From Candidatus Cloacimonadota bacterium (GTDB lineage: Bacteria; Cloacimonadota; Cloacimonadia; Cloacimonadales; Cloacimonadaceae), in NCBI GenBank assembly GCA_012728875.1, contig JAAYEF010000029.1, positions 1-64,000 of the forward strand: a DNA stretch of 64,000 bases. The letters are read 5' to 3'. The notes beneath the pieces are model-generated. The model was not told the DNA's origin and searched no databases. It saw nothing but the letters and a program-made list of their open reading frames with translations. Shown in pieces: positions 53,291 through 62,143 of the stretch (within the stretch, counting starts at the first letter, position 1; every line of letters starts with the position of its first letter). Both the position numbers and the translations under genes were made by a program.

Positions 53291-53396
53291 TATCCAAGAT
53301 TTGAATCTTGGGTTTCAGCTTGTTGCAAACTCAAGCAATCTTGCTGATGATTAATGCCTCCATCATATTTATTTGCAAGTCATTAAGGAGAGAAAG

Positions 53397-54005
53397 ATGA
53401 AGTATTTCAGGAAGATGATTGGCCCAAAGTGCTATCTTTCACCCATCTCGCTGGATGATACCGAGCGCTATACGGAGTGGGTGAACGATATGGAGATTGG
53501 TCAATTCATGTTGTTTTCCGCCACAGTTTTCGATCTCGACCGGGAGCGTGAAGCCCTGCAAAAGCTGATGAAAGATACTGTTTCCTTTGCCATTGTTGAA
53601 AACGATACGAATAAAGCTGTGGGAAACAGCGGCCTTTTCGGCATCAGCGAAATTCATCGCCATGCAGAATTCGGCTGCTTTATTGGCGACAAAAGCTATT
53701 GGAACCGGGGCTTCGGCACCGAAGCCACCGCCCTGACCCTGGATTATGGCTTCAACGTTTTGAACCTGAAAAACATCTTTTTGCATGTGGTGGAATACAA
53801 TCGCCGAGCCATCCGCTGCTATGAAAAAGTAGGCTTCAAACTGGTTGGAAAACACCGGAAATATATCTTCATGGCGGGTGAATATCACGATATTTTGATC
53901 TATGACATCCTTGCCAGCGAATTTGAAAGCCCTTATGTGAACAAACTTTTTGCCCAAAGCACCAGCGAAGACGCGGGAAGAGGAAAGATCAGCATTGAGC
54001 CTTAA
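53397..54005 (+). CDS. GNAT-family N-acetyltransferase (RimJ/RimL-like)
   Basis: A 202-residue acetyltransferase. The RimJ/RimL-type pattern reads YLSPISLDDTERYTEWVND at the N-terminus, FAIVENDTNKAVGNSGLF, the acetyl-CoA-binding loop YWNRGFGTEATAL, and NLKNIFLHVVEYNRRAIRCYEKVGF in outline. Such enzymes acetylate ribosomal protein N-termini, amino sugars or small molecules; the substrate is not evident. GGAG lies about seven bases before the ATG at 53397; the ORF-track start is eight codons upstream. A 9-bp hairpin without a T-run lies after the stop (54058-54085). Confidence 0.86.
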   Translation: MKYFRKMIGPKCYLSPISLDDTERYTEWVNDMEIGQFMLFSATVFDLDREREALQKLMKDTVSFAIVENDTNKAVGNSGLFGISEIHRHAEFGCFIGDKSYWNRGFGTEATALTLDYGFNVLNLKNIFLHVVEYNRRAIRCYEKVGFKLVGKHRKYIFMAGEYHDILIYDILASEFESPYVNKLFAQSTSEDAGRGKISIEP

Positions 54006-54057
54006 GCTTGGCTTGAGCCACAGTCTTGAACAGCCTTTTGCCTCAAAAAGCCCTGGG

Positions 54058-54085
54058 CTTGGATGCTGCGTCTAATGCATCCAAG
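54058..54085 (+). other. 9-bp perfect hairpin without T-run
   Basis: CTTGGATGC (54058-54066) and GCATCCAAG (54077-54085) with a 10-base loop lie between the GNAT gene and holB. No run of T follows, so it is not a standard terminator; it could be an RNA-stability element. Confidence 0.5.
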
Positions 54086-54172
54086 GGTAAAAATTGCTGT
54101 ATTTCCAGTGGCCATAGCATTTAACACCCATCCAGACTTGCATTTCATCAAGAATGATTAGATCACCAAAAC

Positions 54173-55297
54173 ATGTTTAACAAGATCAAAGGTCAAAACG
54201 GAGCCATTTCAAACCTGAAGGCAGCCATCGCCAACCAGCGTGTTGCACAGGCATACCTGTTTCACGGCGGTCCGGGCACGGGAAAATTTACAACCGCACT
54301 GGGGTTTGGCATGGCTTTGAACTGCCTGGCTCAAAGTGAATACCGCCCCTGCGGACAGTGTTCTTCCTGCCGCAAATTTCTGGCCTTGGACCATCCCGAT
54401 TTGCTCTACGTCTTTCCTTCTTCAAACCTGAAATTGAGCCTTGAAGGAGAGATTGGAAACCCTGAAGCAAGAAAGGAATATGACGAATATATGCAGTTGA
54501 AGCGCGAAAGCCCCTGGGAGCAATATCGCTTCAGCACAAACACCATGATCCGCATCGAAAGCATAAACTGGCTGATCCGGCGTTTGAGCCTCAGCGTCCA
54601 TGAAGCCAGACGCAGGCTCTGTTTGATCGAAAACGCAGACCAGATGAACACCGAATCTCAAAACGCTTTTCTAAAGACCCTGGAGGAGCCTCCTGCGGAT
54701 ACGGTGATCATCCTGACCAGCAGCCAGCCCTCAAAGCTGCTTCCCACGGTGGTTTCACGCTGCCAGCCTCTCCGATTTCAGGATTTGGCGCCCGGGGTGA
54801 TGGAAGACGTGCTGTGCGATGAATTCCACATCCCCCGCGAACAAGCCAGAGCCGCAGCCCACATCAGTGCTGGCAACATCAAGCGCGCCATCCGCTTTGC
54901 TCAAAATGAAAGCTCCGAACTGCGCGCCCAAGCTTTCGAGATTTTGCAGATGACTTCCGAAGGCAAAGACCTGGCTTTGTTTCGCTACATCCAGGCTCTG
55001 CCCAAAAGCTTCAATGCAGAAAGCGCCATCGGGGTTTTGCGCTATATCGAAATGTTCATTGGCGATCTGGCTTTGATTGCCGACGCACCCCAGCAGATCG
55101 TTAATATCGACAAAGAGGATTTTCTGAAATCCCTGAGGGAAAAGCTTGCCGGGATTGACCCCGCCGAACTCGGTGACCGCATTCTGGATTTCACCAAAAC
55201 CGTTGAAGACTACACCCGCAGGCTGCAGGGAAACATAAACCCCCGGCTGGTGATGATCAACATGTGCACACACCTGAAAAAGCTGCTGAGCCCATAA
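54173..55297 (+). CDS. holB: DNA polymerase III delta-prime subunit-like AAA+ protein
   Basis: A 374-residue clamp-loader protein. The Walker A motif is FHGGPGTGKFTTA; the zinc-binding cysteines are CGQCSSC with an earlier Cys in ALNCLAQ. ENADQMNTESQNAFLKTLEEPP is the conserved AAA+ segment in outline, and VVSRCQPLRF holds the SRC sensor motif. HolB acts in the replication clamp loader with DnaX and HolA. An intact P-loop lysine suggests nucleotide binding, unlike many delta-prime subunits. The start ATG lacks a clear Shine-Dalgarno. It is followed after eight bases by murJ. Confidence 0.9.
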   Translation: MFNKIKGQNGAISNLKAAIANQRVAQAYLFHGGPGTGKFTTALGFGMALNCLAQSEYRPCGQCSSCRKFLALDHPDLLYVFPSSNLKLSLEGEIGNPEARKEYDEYMQLKRESPWEQYRFSTNTMIRIESINWLIRRLSLSVHEARRRLCLIENADQMNTESQNAFLKTLEEPPADTVIILTSSQPSKLLPTVVSRCQPLRFQDLAPGVMEDVLCDEFHIPREQARAAAHISAGNIKRAIRFAQNESSELRAQAFEILQMTSEGKDLALFRYIQALPKSFNAESAIGVLRYIEMFIGDLALIADAPQQIVNIDKEDFLKSLREKLAGIDPAELGDRILDFTKTVEDYTRRLQGNINPRLVMINMCTHLKKLLSP

Positions 55298-55305
55298 AAA
55301 ACCAG

Positions 55306-56868
55306 ATGACAGAACAAAAACTCATCCGCAATATCAGCATGATGTCTGTCGCCATATTTTTCAGCCGCGTTCTGGGGTTGGTGCGCGATCAGCTCATGGC
55401 GTTTTATTTTGGAACCACCTTTTTGAACGACGCCTTCGTGGTGGGATTCAAAATTCCCAACCTTCTGCGCAGCCTCTTTGGAGAAGGTGCTCTGTCTGCG
55501 TCCTTTGTGCCAATTTACAACGAAATCGGAATCAAGGAAAGCCGTCACCGTCAAATCAATTTCGCGCTGCAGGTTTTGGGCATCTTAACTTTCTTTCTAT
55601 TGATTCTCACTGCGATTGGAATCGCCGCAGCCCCGTGGATCGTGAAGCTGCTGTACCCCGGATTGGCTCCAGAGACCACCAGCCTTGCCATCGTCCTCAC
55701 CCGCATCATGTTTCCCTATCTTTTGTGGATCGGGCTTTCCTCCACCCTGATCGCCATTCTGAATTCCCACGACAAGTTTTTCCTCACCGGGCTGTCTTCC
55801 GGGCTTTTGAACCTCGGGATGATCTTCAGCATGGTGCTGCCCCGTTATGCTTTTGGCTTGGAGGGTGTGGCGCTGGTGAAATGGGCTGCCTGGGGCGTTT
55901 TTGGTGGCGGATTGCTGCAAACCTTGATCAACTTTCCCTATCTGAAACAGCTTGGCTATCCTCTGAAAATTTTCGTGCGTTTTGGCGGTGAAGCGCTTAA
56001 AACAATGTGGACGCGCTTCATTCCTTCCCTGATCGGAGTGGGCATCCGGGAAATCAATTTGGTTGCAGACAGCCTGATGGCGTCGTTTTTGGCGGTGGGC
56101 AGCATCTCCGCACTGGAATATGGCTATCGGCTGTTTCAGTTTCCTTTGGGAATGTTCGCCATCTCCACCGGGACGGTGCTTTTACCCACATATTCAAGAC
56201 TGATGACGCATGGCGACTGGGATGGGCTTTCCAAAAACCTGAGACTGGCGGCGGTGAACCTGACCTATATCATGCTGCCGGTCACGACCCTGATCGTCGC
56301 GCTGGGCCCAGATGCGGTCAAAATCGTTTTTCAGCGCGGAGCCTTCGATGCCACAGCCAGCCTCTGGACCGAACAGGCCTTGATCTTCTACAGCCTGGGG
56401 CTCATCTTTTTCAGCTTCAACCAAGCTCTCACGCCGCTTTTTTATGCAAACAAGGATACCCGCACCCCCATGCGCATCGCCGCCGCAATGGTGACTCTGA
56501 ATATAGTATTGAATTTGATTTTGATGCAGTTCATGCAGCATCGCGGACTGGCTTTTGCCACCTCCATCACCGGGATGGTAAACTTTGCCGTTCAGTTCCA
56601 TCTGATCCGCAAGAAAATGCCCGAAATCAGTTTTGCCGGCATTGTCCCCAATATATTGAAGACCCTCGCCATCTGCGTGGTGATGCTTTTCCTTCTCTTG
56701 GGCGCGGAGCGGCTCATCCCCGTGCAGGGTTTTTGGCAGCGGTTGGGCAAACTCGCCGGACTGAGCATCGCCAGCATTCTGTATTTTTATGGAGCCGGTC
56801 TCCTCTTAAAACTGGACTTTCTGCCTGAAGCCGCCGCCCGCCTATGGAAAAGATTCCCGAAAAAATAG
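55306..56868 (+). CDS. murJ: Lipid II flippase MurJ
   Basis: A 520-residue polytopic protein of the MurJ/MviN family with about 14 transmembrane helices, which moves lipid II to the outer face of the inner membrane for peptidoglycan synthesis. Family hallmarks are SRVLGLVRDQLMAFYFG, DAFVVGFKIPNLLRSLFGEGALSASFVPIY in outline, and the later LFYANKDTRTPMRIA. The ATG at 55306, eight bases after holB, fits the family start; the ORF-track start lies inside holB. It overlaps uvrC by 25 bases. Confidence 0.95.
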   Translation: MTEQKLIRNISMMSVAIFFSRVLGLVRDQLMAFYFGTTFLNDAFVVGFKIPNLLRSLFGEGALSASFVPIYNEIGIKESRHRQINFALQVLGILTFFLLILTAIGIAAAPWIVKLLYPGLAPETTSLAIVLTRIMFPYLLWIGLSSTLIAILNSHDKFFLTGLSSGLLNLGMIFSMVLPRYAFGLEGVALVKWAAWGVFGGGLLQTLINFPYLKQLGYPLKIFVRFGGEALKTMWTRFIPSLIGVGIREINLVADSLMASFLAVGSISALEYGYRLFQFPLGMFAISTGTVLLPTYSRLMTHGDWDGLSKNLRLAAVNLTYIMLPVTTLIVALGPDAVKIVFQRGAFDATASLWTEQALIFYSLGLIFFSFNQALTPLFYANKDTRTPMRIAAAMVTLNIVLNLILMQFMQHRGLAFATSITGMVNFAVQFHLIRKKMPEISFAGIVPNILKTLAICVVMLFLLLGAERLIPVQGFWQRLGKLAGLSIASILYFYGAGLLLKLDFLPEAAARLWKRFPKK

Positions 56869-58655
56869 AGAAAAAACTGCATCTTTTGCCAGAACAGCCG
56901 GGGATCTATCTCTGGAAAGATGCGGACGGCAGGGTGATCTATGTGGGCAAAGCGCTTTCGCTGAAAAACCGCATTCGCTCATATCTGAGCACACCGGAAA
57001 AGGATGTCAAAACCCGCCTGCTGATGAGCCAGGCACAGGATCTGGACTACATCATCACCCTTTCCGAAAAAGACGCCTTCCTTTTGGAAACCACCTTGGT
57101 GAAGCGGCACCGTCCCAAATACAACATTCTGCTCAAAGACGACAAACGCTATCCCTTCGTGAAAATCACCTCGGCGGAACCCTTTCCCCGCCTGATCCTG
57201 ACCAGAGACCGGGTTGAAGATGGTTCCAGATATTTCGGACCATACACCGATGTGAAATCGCTGCGCCTCACTCTGCGCAATTTTGAATGGGTCTTCCCCA
57301 TCCGAACCTGCAAACGCGAAATCCCGGCAGACAAGGTTCGCTACAAAAAAGCCTGCATCAACTATCAGCTTGGAAAATGCCTGGCGCCCTGCATCGGAGC
57401 GGTTTCACAGGAAGAATATCTGCGCGTGGTGAAAAGGTTGGTGGCTTTTTTTGAAGGACGCCACCAGGAAGTTTTGGAAGAGCTGCGCGCTGAAATGAAT
57501 CAACAATCCGAAAACTTGGAATTTGAACAGGCGGCCAAAAGCAGAGATAGAATTCAAGCCATCGAACGCATCCAAAAGCGCCAGGTGGTGCATTCCATCG
57601 AAGCGCGAAACCTCGATGTGATCGGCTTTTACCAGGAGGAAAATGTGGCTGTGGCGGCGGTGCTGCGAATCATGAATGGAATGGTGGTAAACCGCGAGGA
57701 CTATCCCCTGAGCAATGTGTCAAACATTGAATCTCAGGACGTTTTGGCGGCTTTCATCAAACTGTATTATGCGGATAAGGACATGCTGCCCGAGGAGATT
57801 TTGCTTCCCTTGGAACCCTCTGACTTTGATGAACTTCAAACCTGGCTGAAAGGCAGGCTGCACCTTCCTCAACGTGGTGACAAAAGCCACCTGCTGGCCA
57901 TGGCAAAACGCAATGCTTTCCAACTGGTGGAAGAACGCAAACTGGCCCATATCCGGCGCGCGAACCGCACCATCTTTCCGGTTCAGGAATTGAAGGAAAA
58001 GCTGGCTCTGCCAAAGCTGCCGCGCAAAATGGTCTGCCTGGATATTTCCACCATCCAAGGTTCGAACATGGTTTCCTCCGCTGTGTTTTTTGAAAACGGC
58101 AAACCCAAAAAGAGTTTCTACCGGCGTTTCATCATTCGTGAAATTGACACTCAAAACGACTATGCCGCATTGCAGGAAACCCTTTCCCGCTTTTTGGAGG
58201 AAACCCACAAGAATGAAGCCATGCTGCCCGACCTCATCATCATCGACGGCGGCAAAGGTCAGCTTTCAGCCTGCAAAAAGGTTTTGGACAGTTCCGAACA
58301 TTCAGACATTCCGATCCTTTCCCTGGCAGAGCGGGCGGAGGAGGTTTTCCTGCCCGGACGCTCGGACTCGATAACCCTGCCGCGTTCATCGGCATCACTG
58401 CGCCTATTGATTGCCATCCGCGATGAAGCACACCGTTTTGCCATCACTTTCCACCGTTCCCGGCGCTCCAAACGCACGCTGCTGAGCGAATTGGAAGATA
58501 TCCCGGGTGTGGGTGAACACACCAAGTTCCTGCTGCTCAAGCAATTTGGCTCGGTGGAGGGAGTGCGCAAAGCCGAAGTGGACCAACTGATGACGGTGAA
58601 GGGCATTGGCCGCCAAAGGGCGTTACAAATCTACGAGCATTATCATAGCAGTTAA
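56844..58655 (+). CDS. uvrC: UvrABC system subunit C
   Basis: A 603-residue excinuclease subunit that makes both incisions in nucleotide excision repair. The GIY-YIG domain is PGIYLWKDADGRVIYVGKA, the UVR motif lies in the region EFEQAAKSRDRIQAIERI, the RNase-H-like domain begins near VCLDISTIQGSN with the catalytic Asp in IIIDGGKGQL, and the C-terminal HhH pair is IPGVGEHTKFLLLKQFG and VKGIGRQRALQIYEH. Length is typical. It starts within the end of murJ, so the two are translationally coupled. Confidence 0.97.
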   Translation: MEKIPEKIEKKLHLLPEQPGIYLWKDADGRVIYVGKALSLKNRIRSYLSTPEKDVKTRLLMSQAQDLDYIITLSEKDAFLLETTLVKRHRPKYNILLKDDKRYPFVKITSAEPFPRLILTRDRVEDGSRYFGPYTDVKSLRLTLRNFEWVFPIRTCKREIPADKVRYKKACINYQLGKCLAPCIGAVSQEEYLRVVKRLVAFFEGRHQEVLEELRAEMNQQSENLEFEQAAKSRDRIQAIERIQKRQVVHSIEARNLDVIGFYQEENVAVAAVLRIMNGMVVNREDYPLSNVSNIESQDVLAAFIKLYYADKDMLPEEILLPLEPSDFDELQTWLKGRLHLPQRGDKSHLLAMAKRNAFQLVEERKLAHIRRANRTIFPVQELKEKLALPKLPRKMVCLDISTIQGSNMVSSAVFFENGKPKKSFYRRFIIREIDTQNDYAALQETLSRFLEETHKNEAMLPDLIIIDGGKGQLSACKKVLDSSEHSDIPILSLAERAEEVFLPGRSDSITLPRSSASLRLLIAIRDEAHRFAITFHRSRRSKRTLLSELEDIPGVGEHTKFLLLKQFGSVEGVRKAEVDQLMTVKGIGRQRALQIYEHYHSS

Positions 58656-58752
58656 TTATTTCCTCTCATTTGCATCCGGGTCATTGAAATTCTTTTTTGC
58701 AACCCTCACTTGTATTGTCAGTTACAGTTCTGAAAATAATTTTCGTTATTTC

Positions 58753-58758
58753 TTGACA
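58753..58758 (+). promoter_or_regulatory. Candidate -35 element of the TetR gene
   Basis: cTTGACA lies 67 bases before the ATG. The -10 position reads TTTGTT (spacing 17), weak. The dyad at 58782-58809 is just downstream. Confidence 0.45.
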
Positions 58759-58781
58759 AAAAAAGCCTTTGGTTTTTGTTG

Positions 58782-58809
58782 AATTCAATTAAACAAAAAG
58801 TATTGAATT
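58782..58809 (+). promoter_or_regulatory. Inverted-repeat operator candidate before the TetR gene
   Basis: AATTCAAT (58782-58789) and ATTGAATT (58802-58809), 12 bases apart, form a perfect dyad of 28 bases in all. This placement just before the Shine-Dalgarno fits an autoregulatory TetR site. Confidence 0.6.
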
Positions 58810-58819
58810 GAGGTGAGTT

Positions 58820-59434
58820 ATGTTGCAAATGTACCCGAAACCCCGTAAAAAATCTGTGATGCCCACGGATTATCGGAACAAAATCCTGAACGCAGCCAAA
58901 AAAGCTTTTTCGCAAAAAGGCTATGCGAAATGCACCATGTCGGACGTGGCAAATCAAGCCAAAGTGGGCATTGGCACCCTCTACAACTATTTCAAAAACA
59001 AGGACGAACTCCTTCAGCTCTGCATTCAAAAGACCATCCAGGATGAACTTGAGGTTATTCATAAGAACAGCCAGCATATTGAAGACCCGCTGGATAAATT
59101 GCGCTATTTCTTCGCCGAACATTTTAATTTGCTGAAAGAGAATCCCACCTTGGCACGGCTTCTTTTGGTTGAAGTTCGCCAAAGTGAAGGCTTCTACAAA
59201 AGAAACCCCACCTACAATCCCATGAAATTCTACCTGGATTTCTACAAAAAAATATACGATGAAGCACTCGAGAAAAAAATGATCCGCAACGTGGATACGG
59301 AAGCTTTGGTGCACCTCATTGTGGGCACCCAGGAAGTGCTTTTGCTGCAATGGTTTATCCTCGGTGAAGATTTCGATATTGAAACCATTTTCCAAGGAGT
59401 GCGCGACATCGTGAAATTCGGTGTGGATAAATAA
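58820..59434 (+). CDS. TetR/AcrR-family regulator
   Basis: A 204-residue regulator. The N-terminal helix-turn-helix reads ILNAAKKAFSQKGYAKCTMSDVA in outline and VGIGTLYNYFKNKDELL; the C-terminal effector domain (about 75-200) is helical. The form resembles FadR-type fatty-acid regulators, but no ligand can be inferred. GAGG lies about six bases before the ATG. No divergent or downstream target gene is adjacent: uvrC ends 164 bases upstream on the same strand and a strong terminator follows. Its targets are probably elsewhere. Confidence 0.93.
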   Translation: MLQMYPKPRKKSVMPTDYRNKILNAAKKAFSQKGYAKCTMSDVANQAKVGIGTLYNYFKNKDELLQLCIQKTIQDELEVIHKNSQHIEDPLDKLRYFFAEHFNLLKENPTLARLLLVEVRQSEGFYKRNPTYNPMKFYLDFYKKIYDEALEKKMIRNVDTEALVHLIVGTQEVLLLQWFILGEDFDIETIFQGVRDIVKFGVDK

Positions 59435-59459
59435 TCCCCTCTTCTCACTAAAAACCTTG

Positions 59460-59484
59460 GCCTGTCACCCGACAGGCTTTTTTT
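59460..59484 (+). terminator. Rho-independent terminator of the TetR gene
   Basis: A perfect 7-bp stem GCCTGTC/GACAGGC with loop ACCC is followed by T7, 25 bases after the stop codon. Confidence 0.92.
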
Positions 59485-59971
59485 ATCTCAGTTTTTTGAT
59501 CAAGAGTTAAGAATATGCCTGGACTTCAACCATGCATTAACGCTCACCTTCTGGGCGGATCAACTTCTCTCCTTGATCTTGATTATCGATCAACCTGGTT
59601 CAGGACGGGTCACATTAAGTTTGCAACCATGTTTCGAGGCGTCGATCACTTCTTAATCAAGCCTTAATCAAGTCTTAACTATTAACGCTTGATTAAGACT
59701 TGATAATCACTTGATTAAGGCTGTGGCTCAAGAAGCGGACAGCTTCATTTCCGTCAGAAAGATCATTGCCATCCTGTAATAGATTGACTTAACGTATTGT
59801 AAAATGGCATGGATAAACCATCCAAAAGGGTTTGCCCACCACGTGACATGATGAGTGTTTTCCACATCAAAAACCCCGATTCCGGCAAAACCCGCAGGCA
59901 AGGCTAAGATTTTCCTTGTCAAATGCCCTCAGCTTTAAAAGATGGCAAAAAACACAAAAAAGGATCTGATA
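59485..59971. other. Non-coding region with nested inverted repeats
   Basis: About 490 bases without a supported gene. The 64-codon minus-strand ORF at 59728-59922 starts at TTG and has no recognisable motif. The region contains the inverted-repeat array at 59653-59722, a shorter dyad TTGATC...GATCAA near 59574-59595, and presumably the promoter of the aminotransferase gene, which I could not identify. Confidence 0.6.
59653..59722. repeat. Four-copy TTAATCAAG inverted-repeat array with alternative hairpins
   Basis: The 9-mer TTAATCAAG occurs twice in direct orientation (59653-59661 and 59664-59672) and twice inverted as CTTGATTAA (59688-59696 and 59710-59718). AGCCTTAATCAAGT (59660-59673) is perfectly complementary to ACTTGATTAAGGCT (59709-59722), and ATCAAGTCTTAA (59667-59678) to TTAAGACTTGAT (59693-59704). 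The two pairings share bases and exclude each other. Confidence 0.8.
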
Positions 59972-61162
59972 ATGAAGCTTTCACAACGCGCGCTGGAAAT
60001 CCAGGCCTCCCCCATCCGCAAGCTGATGCCCCACGCTGTGGCAGCAAAACAACGCGGCACAAAAGTATTTCACCTCAACATCGGCCAGCCCGATATTCCC
60101 ACCCCTCACCAGATGATTGAAGCCTACCACTCTTTTTCAGAAAAAGTGCTGGCTTATGGACCCTCACAGGGCTTGGACGTCTATCGAGACGGTTTGGTGC
60201 AATATTATGCCCGCCACAACATTCCCTTGCAGGAAAACCAAATCATTGTGACCCAAGCCGGCTCGGAAGCCGTCACATTTGCAATGATGGTGGTGGCGGA
60301 AGCGGGGGACGAAATCATCGTTCCAGAGCCTTTTTACACGAACTACAACGGCTTTGCCACCATGGCGGGCATCACCATCCGTCCTTTGCTCACCGTTGCT
60401 GAAGATGGGTTCCAACTTCCTCCAAACGAAGCAATCGAGGCGCTCATCGGTCCCAAAACCAAAGCAATCATGATTTGCAACCCCGGCAACCCCACCGGCA
60501 CGGTCTATACCAAGGAAGACATCTTCCGCCTGGGAGAGCTTGCCAAGCGTCACGGCCTCTATGTGATCTCCGACGAAGTGTATCGTGAATTTATATATGA
60601 AGGGCTTTCCCACACCAGCATGCTGCAGGTTCCCGGGCTGGAGGAGCACGCCATCGTGGTGGACAGCGTTTCCAAGCGCTACAGTGCCTGCGGTGCCCGC
60701 ATCGGCTGCATCGTTTCCCGGAACAAGGAACTGATGGCTGCCACGCTCAAGTTTGCCCAAGCCAGGCTTTGCCCTCCAACTGTGGACCAGCTTGCCTCGC
60801 TGGCTTGCGTGCCTCTTGCAGACGACTTTTTCAAACCCCTCATCGCGGAATATCAAGCCCGGCGCGATCTGGCCTATGATGCTCTGATGAAGATCCCCGG
60901 TATGGTTTGCGTTAAACCCCAGGGTGCTTTCTATATTTTGGTGAAGCTTCCTGTGGACGATTGTGAAAAATTCATCATCTGGATGCTTGACGAATTCAAT
61001 ATCGACAATGAAACCGTGATGGGCGCTCCCGGCGAAGGTTTTTATGCCACACCCGGCCTGGGAAAAAACGAAATGCGCCTGGCGTATGTGCTTAACGAAG
61101 ATGAACTTGCCCGTGCGATGAGTGTGTTCGCCCGCGGATTTGAGGCTTACAAAAACCTTTAA
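59972..61162 (+). CDS. Class I/II PLP-dependent aminotransferase (aspartate aminotransferase-like)
   Basis: A 396-residue fold-type-I aminotransferase. The N-terminal MKLSQRALEIQASPIRKL and HLNIGQPDIPTP are typical; the cofactor site includes CNPGNPTGTVY, VISDEVYREF and the Schiff-base lysine in SVSKRYSACGARIG, where Ser-Lys is followed by Arg; an arginine in NEMRLAYVL near the C-terminus fits the carboxylate-binding residue. The amino donor is not clear from sequence. I start at 59972, with AAGGAT upstream and the family N-terminus, rather than the ATG ten codons earlier. It precedes two ABC permease genes by 24 bases. Confidence 0.88.
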   Translation: MKLSQRALEIQASPIRKLMPHAVAAKQRGTKVFHLNIGQPDIPTPHQMIEAYHSFSEKVLAYGPSQGLDVYRDGLVQYYARHNIPLQENQIIVTQAGSEAVTFAMMVVAEAGDEIIVPEPFYTNYNGFATMAGITIRPLLTVAEDGFQLPPNEAIEALIGPKTKAIMICNPGNPTGTVYTKEDIFRLGELAKRHGLYVISDEVYREFIYEGLSHTSMLQVPGLEEHAIVVDSVSKRYSACGARIGCIVSRNKELMAATLKFAQARLCPPTVDQLASLACVPLADDFFKPLIAEYQARRDLAYDALMKIPGMVCVKPQGAFYILVKLPVDDCEKFIIWMLDEFNIDNETVMGAPGEGFYATPGLGKNEMRLAYVLNEDELARAMSVFARGFEAYKNL

Positions 61163-61186
61163 CAAACCATAAATCAAGGCGGCCAA

Positions 61187-62131
61187 ATGAAAACCAAGCG
61201 TAAGATCGAGCCCTATCTCTATCTGCTTCCGGCGCTGGTGCTGTTGTTGCTGTTTCGCTTCATACCCATTCTGATGTCCTTTGCCATCAGCTTTTTCGAT
61301 TTTGGGGTCACCAACATCGGAAAGTTTACCGGTTTTGGACACTACAGCAGGCTTTTTGCAGATAAAGAGTTTTGGCAGTCCATGGGAAACACCCTCTGGC
61401 TGGTGCTGATTGCGGTTCCCGCCAGCATCATCCTGCCGCTGATCTTTGCCCAGCTGCTGAACCAGGTGGAGCGCTTCAAAGGCTTTTTCCGCACCATCTA
61501 TTTCATGCCTTTCGTAACCTCGCTGGTGGCTGTGTCCATCGTTTGGAAAATCATTTTTTCCGAACAAGCCGGCTTGGCAAACACCTTTTTGGAATGGCTG
61601 GGAATGAAGCCCCAGCTTTGGCTTGCCGAGCCCAAGGGAATTCTGCCCCTGTTTTTGGAAAACATCGGCATCACGGCACCGCAGTGGATGGACGGCTGGC
61701 TGGGCGGACCCTCTCTGGCTCTGTTTTCCATCATCATCATGACGGTTTGGAAAAGCCTGGGCTACAACACCATCATCTACCTGGCTGGCTTGCAAAACAT
61801 TTCCAAGGTTTACTATGAGGCTGCCGATATCGATGGAGCCGGAAAGCTGCGCCAGTTCTTCAAAATCACCGTGCCGCTGATCTCCCCCACCACCTTCTAT
61901 GTGCTTTTGATGACCACCATCGTCAGCTTTCAAACCTTTGCCCAAATCTATATGATGACGGACAAGGGCGGCCCCCTGGGCACCACGAAGTTGATTGTGT
62001 ATTACATCTATGAAAAAGGATTCGACAAAATGGACATGGGCTATGCCAGTGCCGCCGCCATCATTCTTTTCATCGTGATTCTGGCACTCACCCTGCTGCA
62101 GCGTCGGCTGGAAAAAAAGGTTAACTACTAA
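61187..62131 (+). CDS. Sugar-type ABC transporter permease (MalF/UgpA-like)
   Basis: A 314-residue inner-membrane permease with about six helices. The EAA loop that docks the ATPase is YYEAADIDGAGKLRQFFKITVPLI in outline. An N-terminal LLPALVLLLLFRFIPIL helix starts the core. A periplasmic loop after helix 3 (about residues 130-180) is longer than usual. With the next gene it would form the membrane part of an importer for a sugar or sugar derivative. Neither the binding protein nor the ATPase gene is in the window. Confidence 0.92.
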   Translation: MKTKRKIEPYLYLLPALVLLLLFRFIPILMSFAISFFDFGVTNIGKFTGFGHYSRLFADKEFWQSMGNTLWLVLIAVPASIILPLIFAQLLNQVERFKGFFRTIYFMPFVTSLVAVSIVWKIIFSEQAGLANTFLEWLGMKPQLWLAEPKGILPLFLENIGITAPQWMDGWLGGPSLALFSIIIMTVWKSLGYNTIIYLAGLQNISKVYYEAADIDGAGKLRQFFKITVPLISPTTFYVLLMTTIVSFQTFAQIYMMTDKGGPLGTTKLIVYYIYEKGFDKMDMGYASAAAIILFIVILALTLLQRRLEKKVNY

Positions 62132-62143
62132 GGGGAGTTGAAG

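Larger units (their letters stand above)
52968..53396. other. Divergent intergenic regulatory region
   Basis: About 430 bases between the GntR operon and the divergent GNAT gene. It holds a minus-strand -35 (53041-53046), a plus-strand promoter (53263-53290) and a dyad CTCAC-N9-GTGAG (53095-53113). Nothing in the remainder looks like a gene; a 30-codon plus-strand ORF starting near 53173 has no support. Confidence 0.6.

Noticed and set aside
59728-59922. 64-codon minus-strand ORF in the intergenic region
   Set aside because: TTG start without Shine-Dalgarno and no motif; probably chance.
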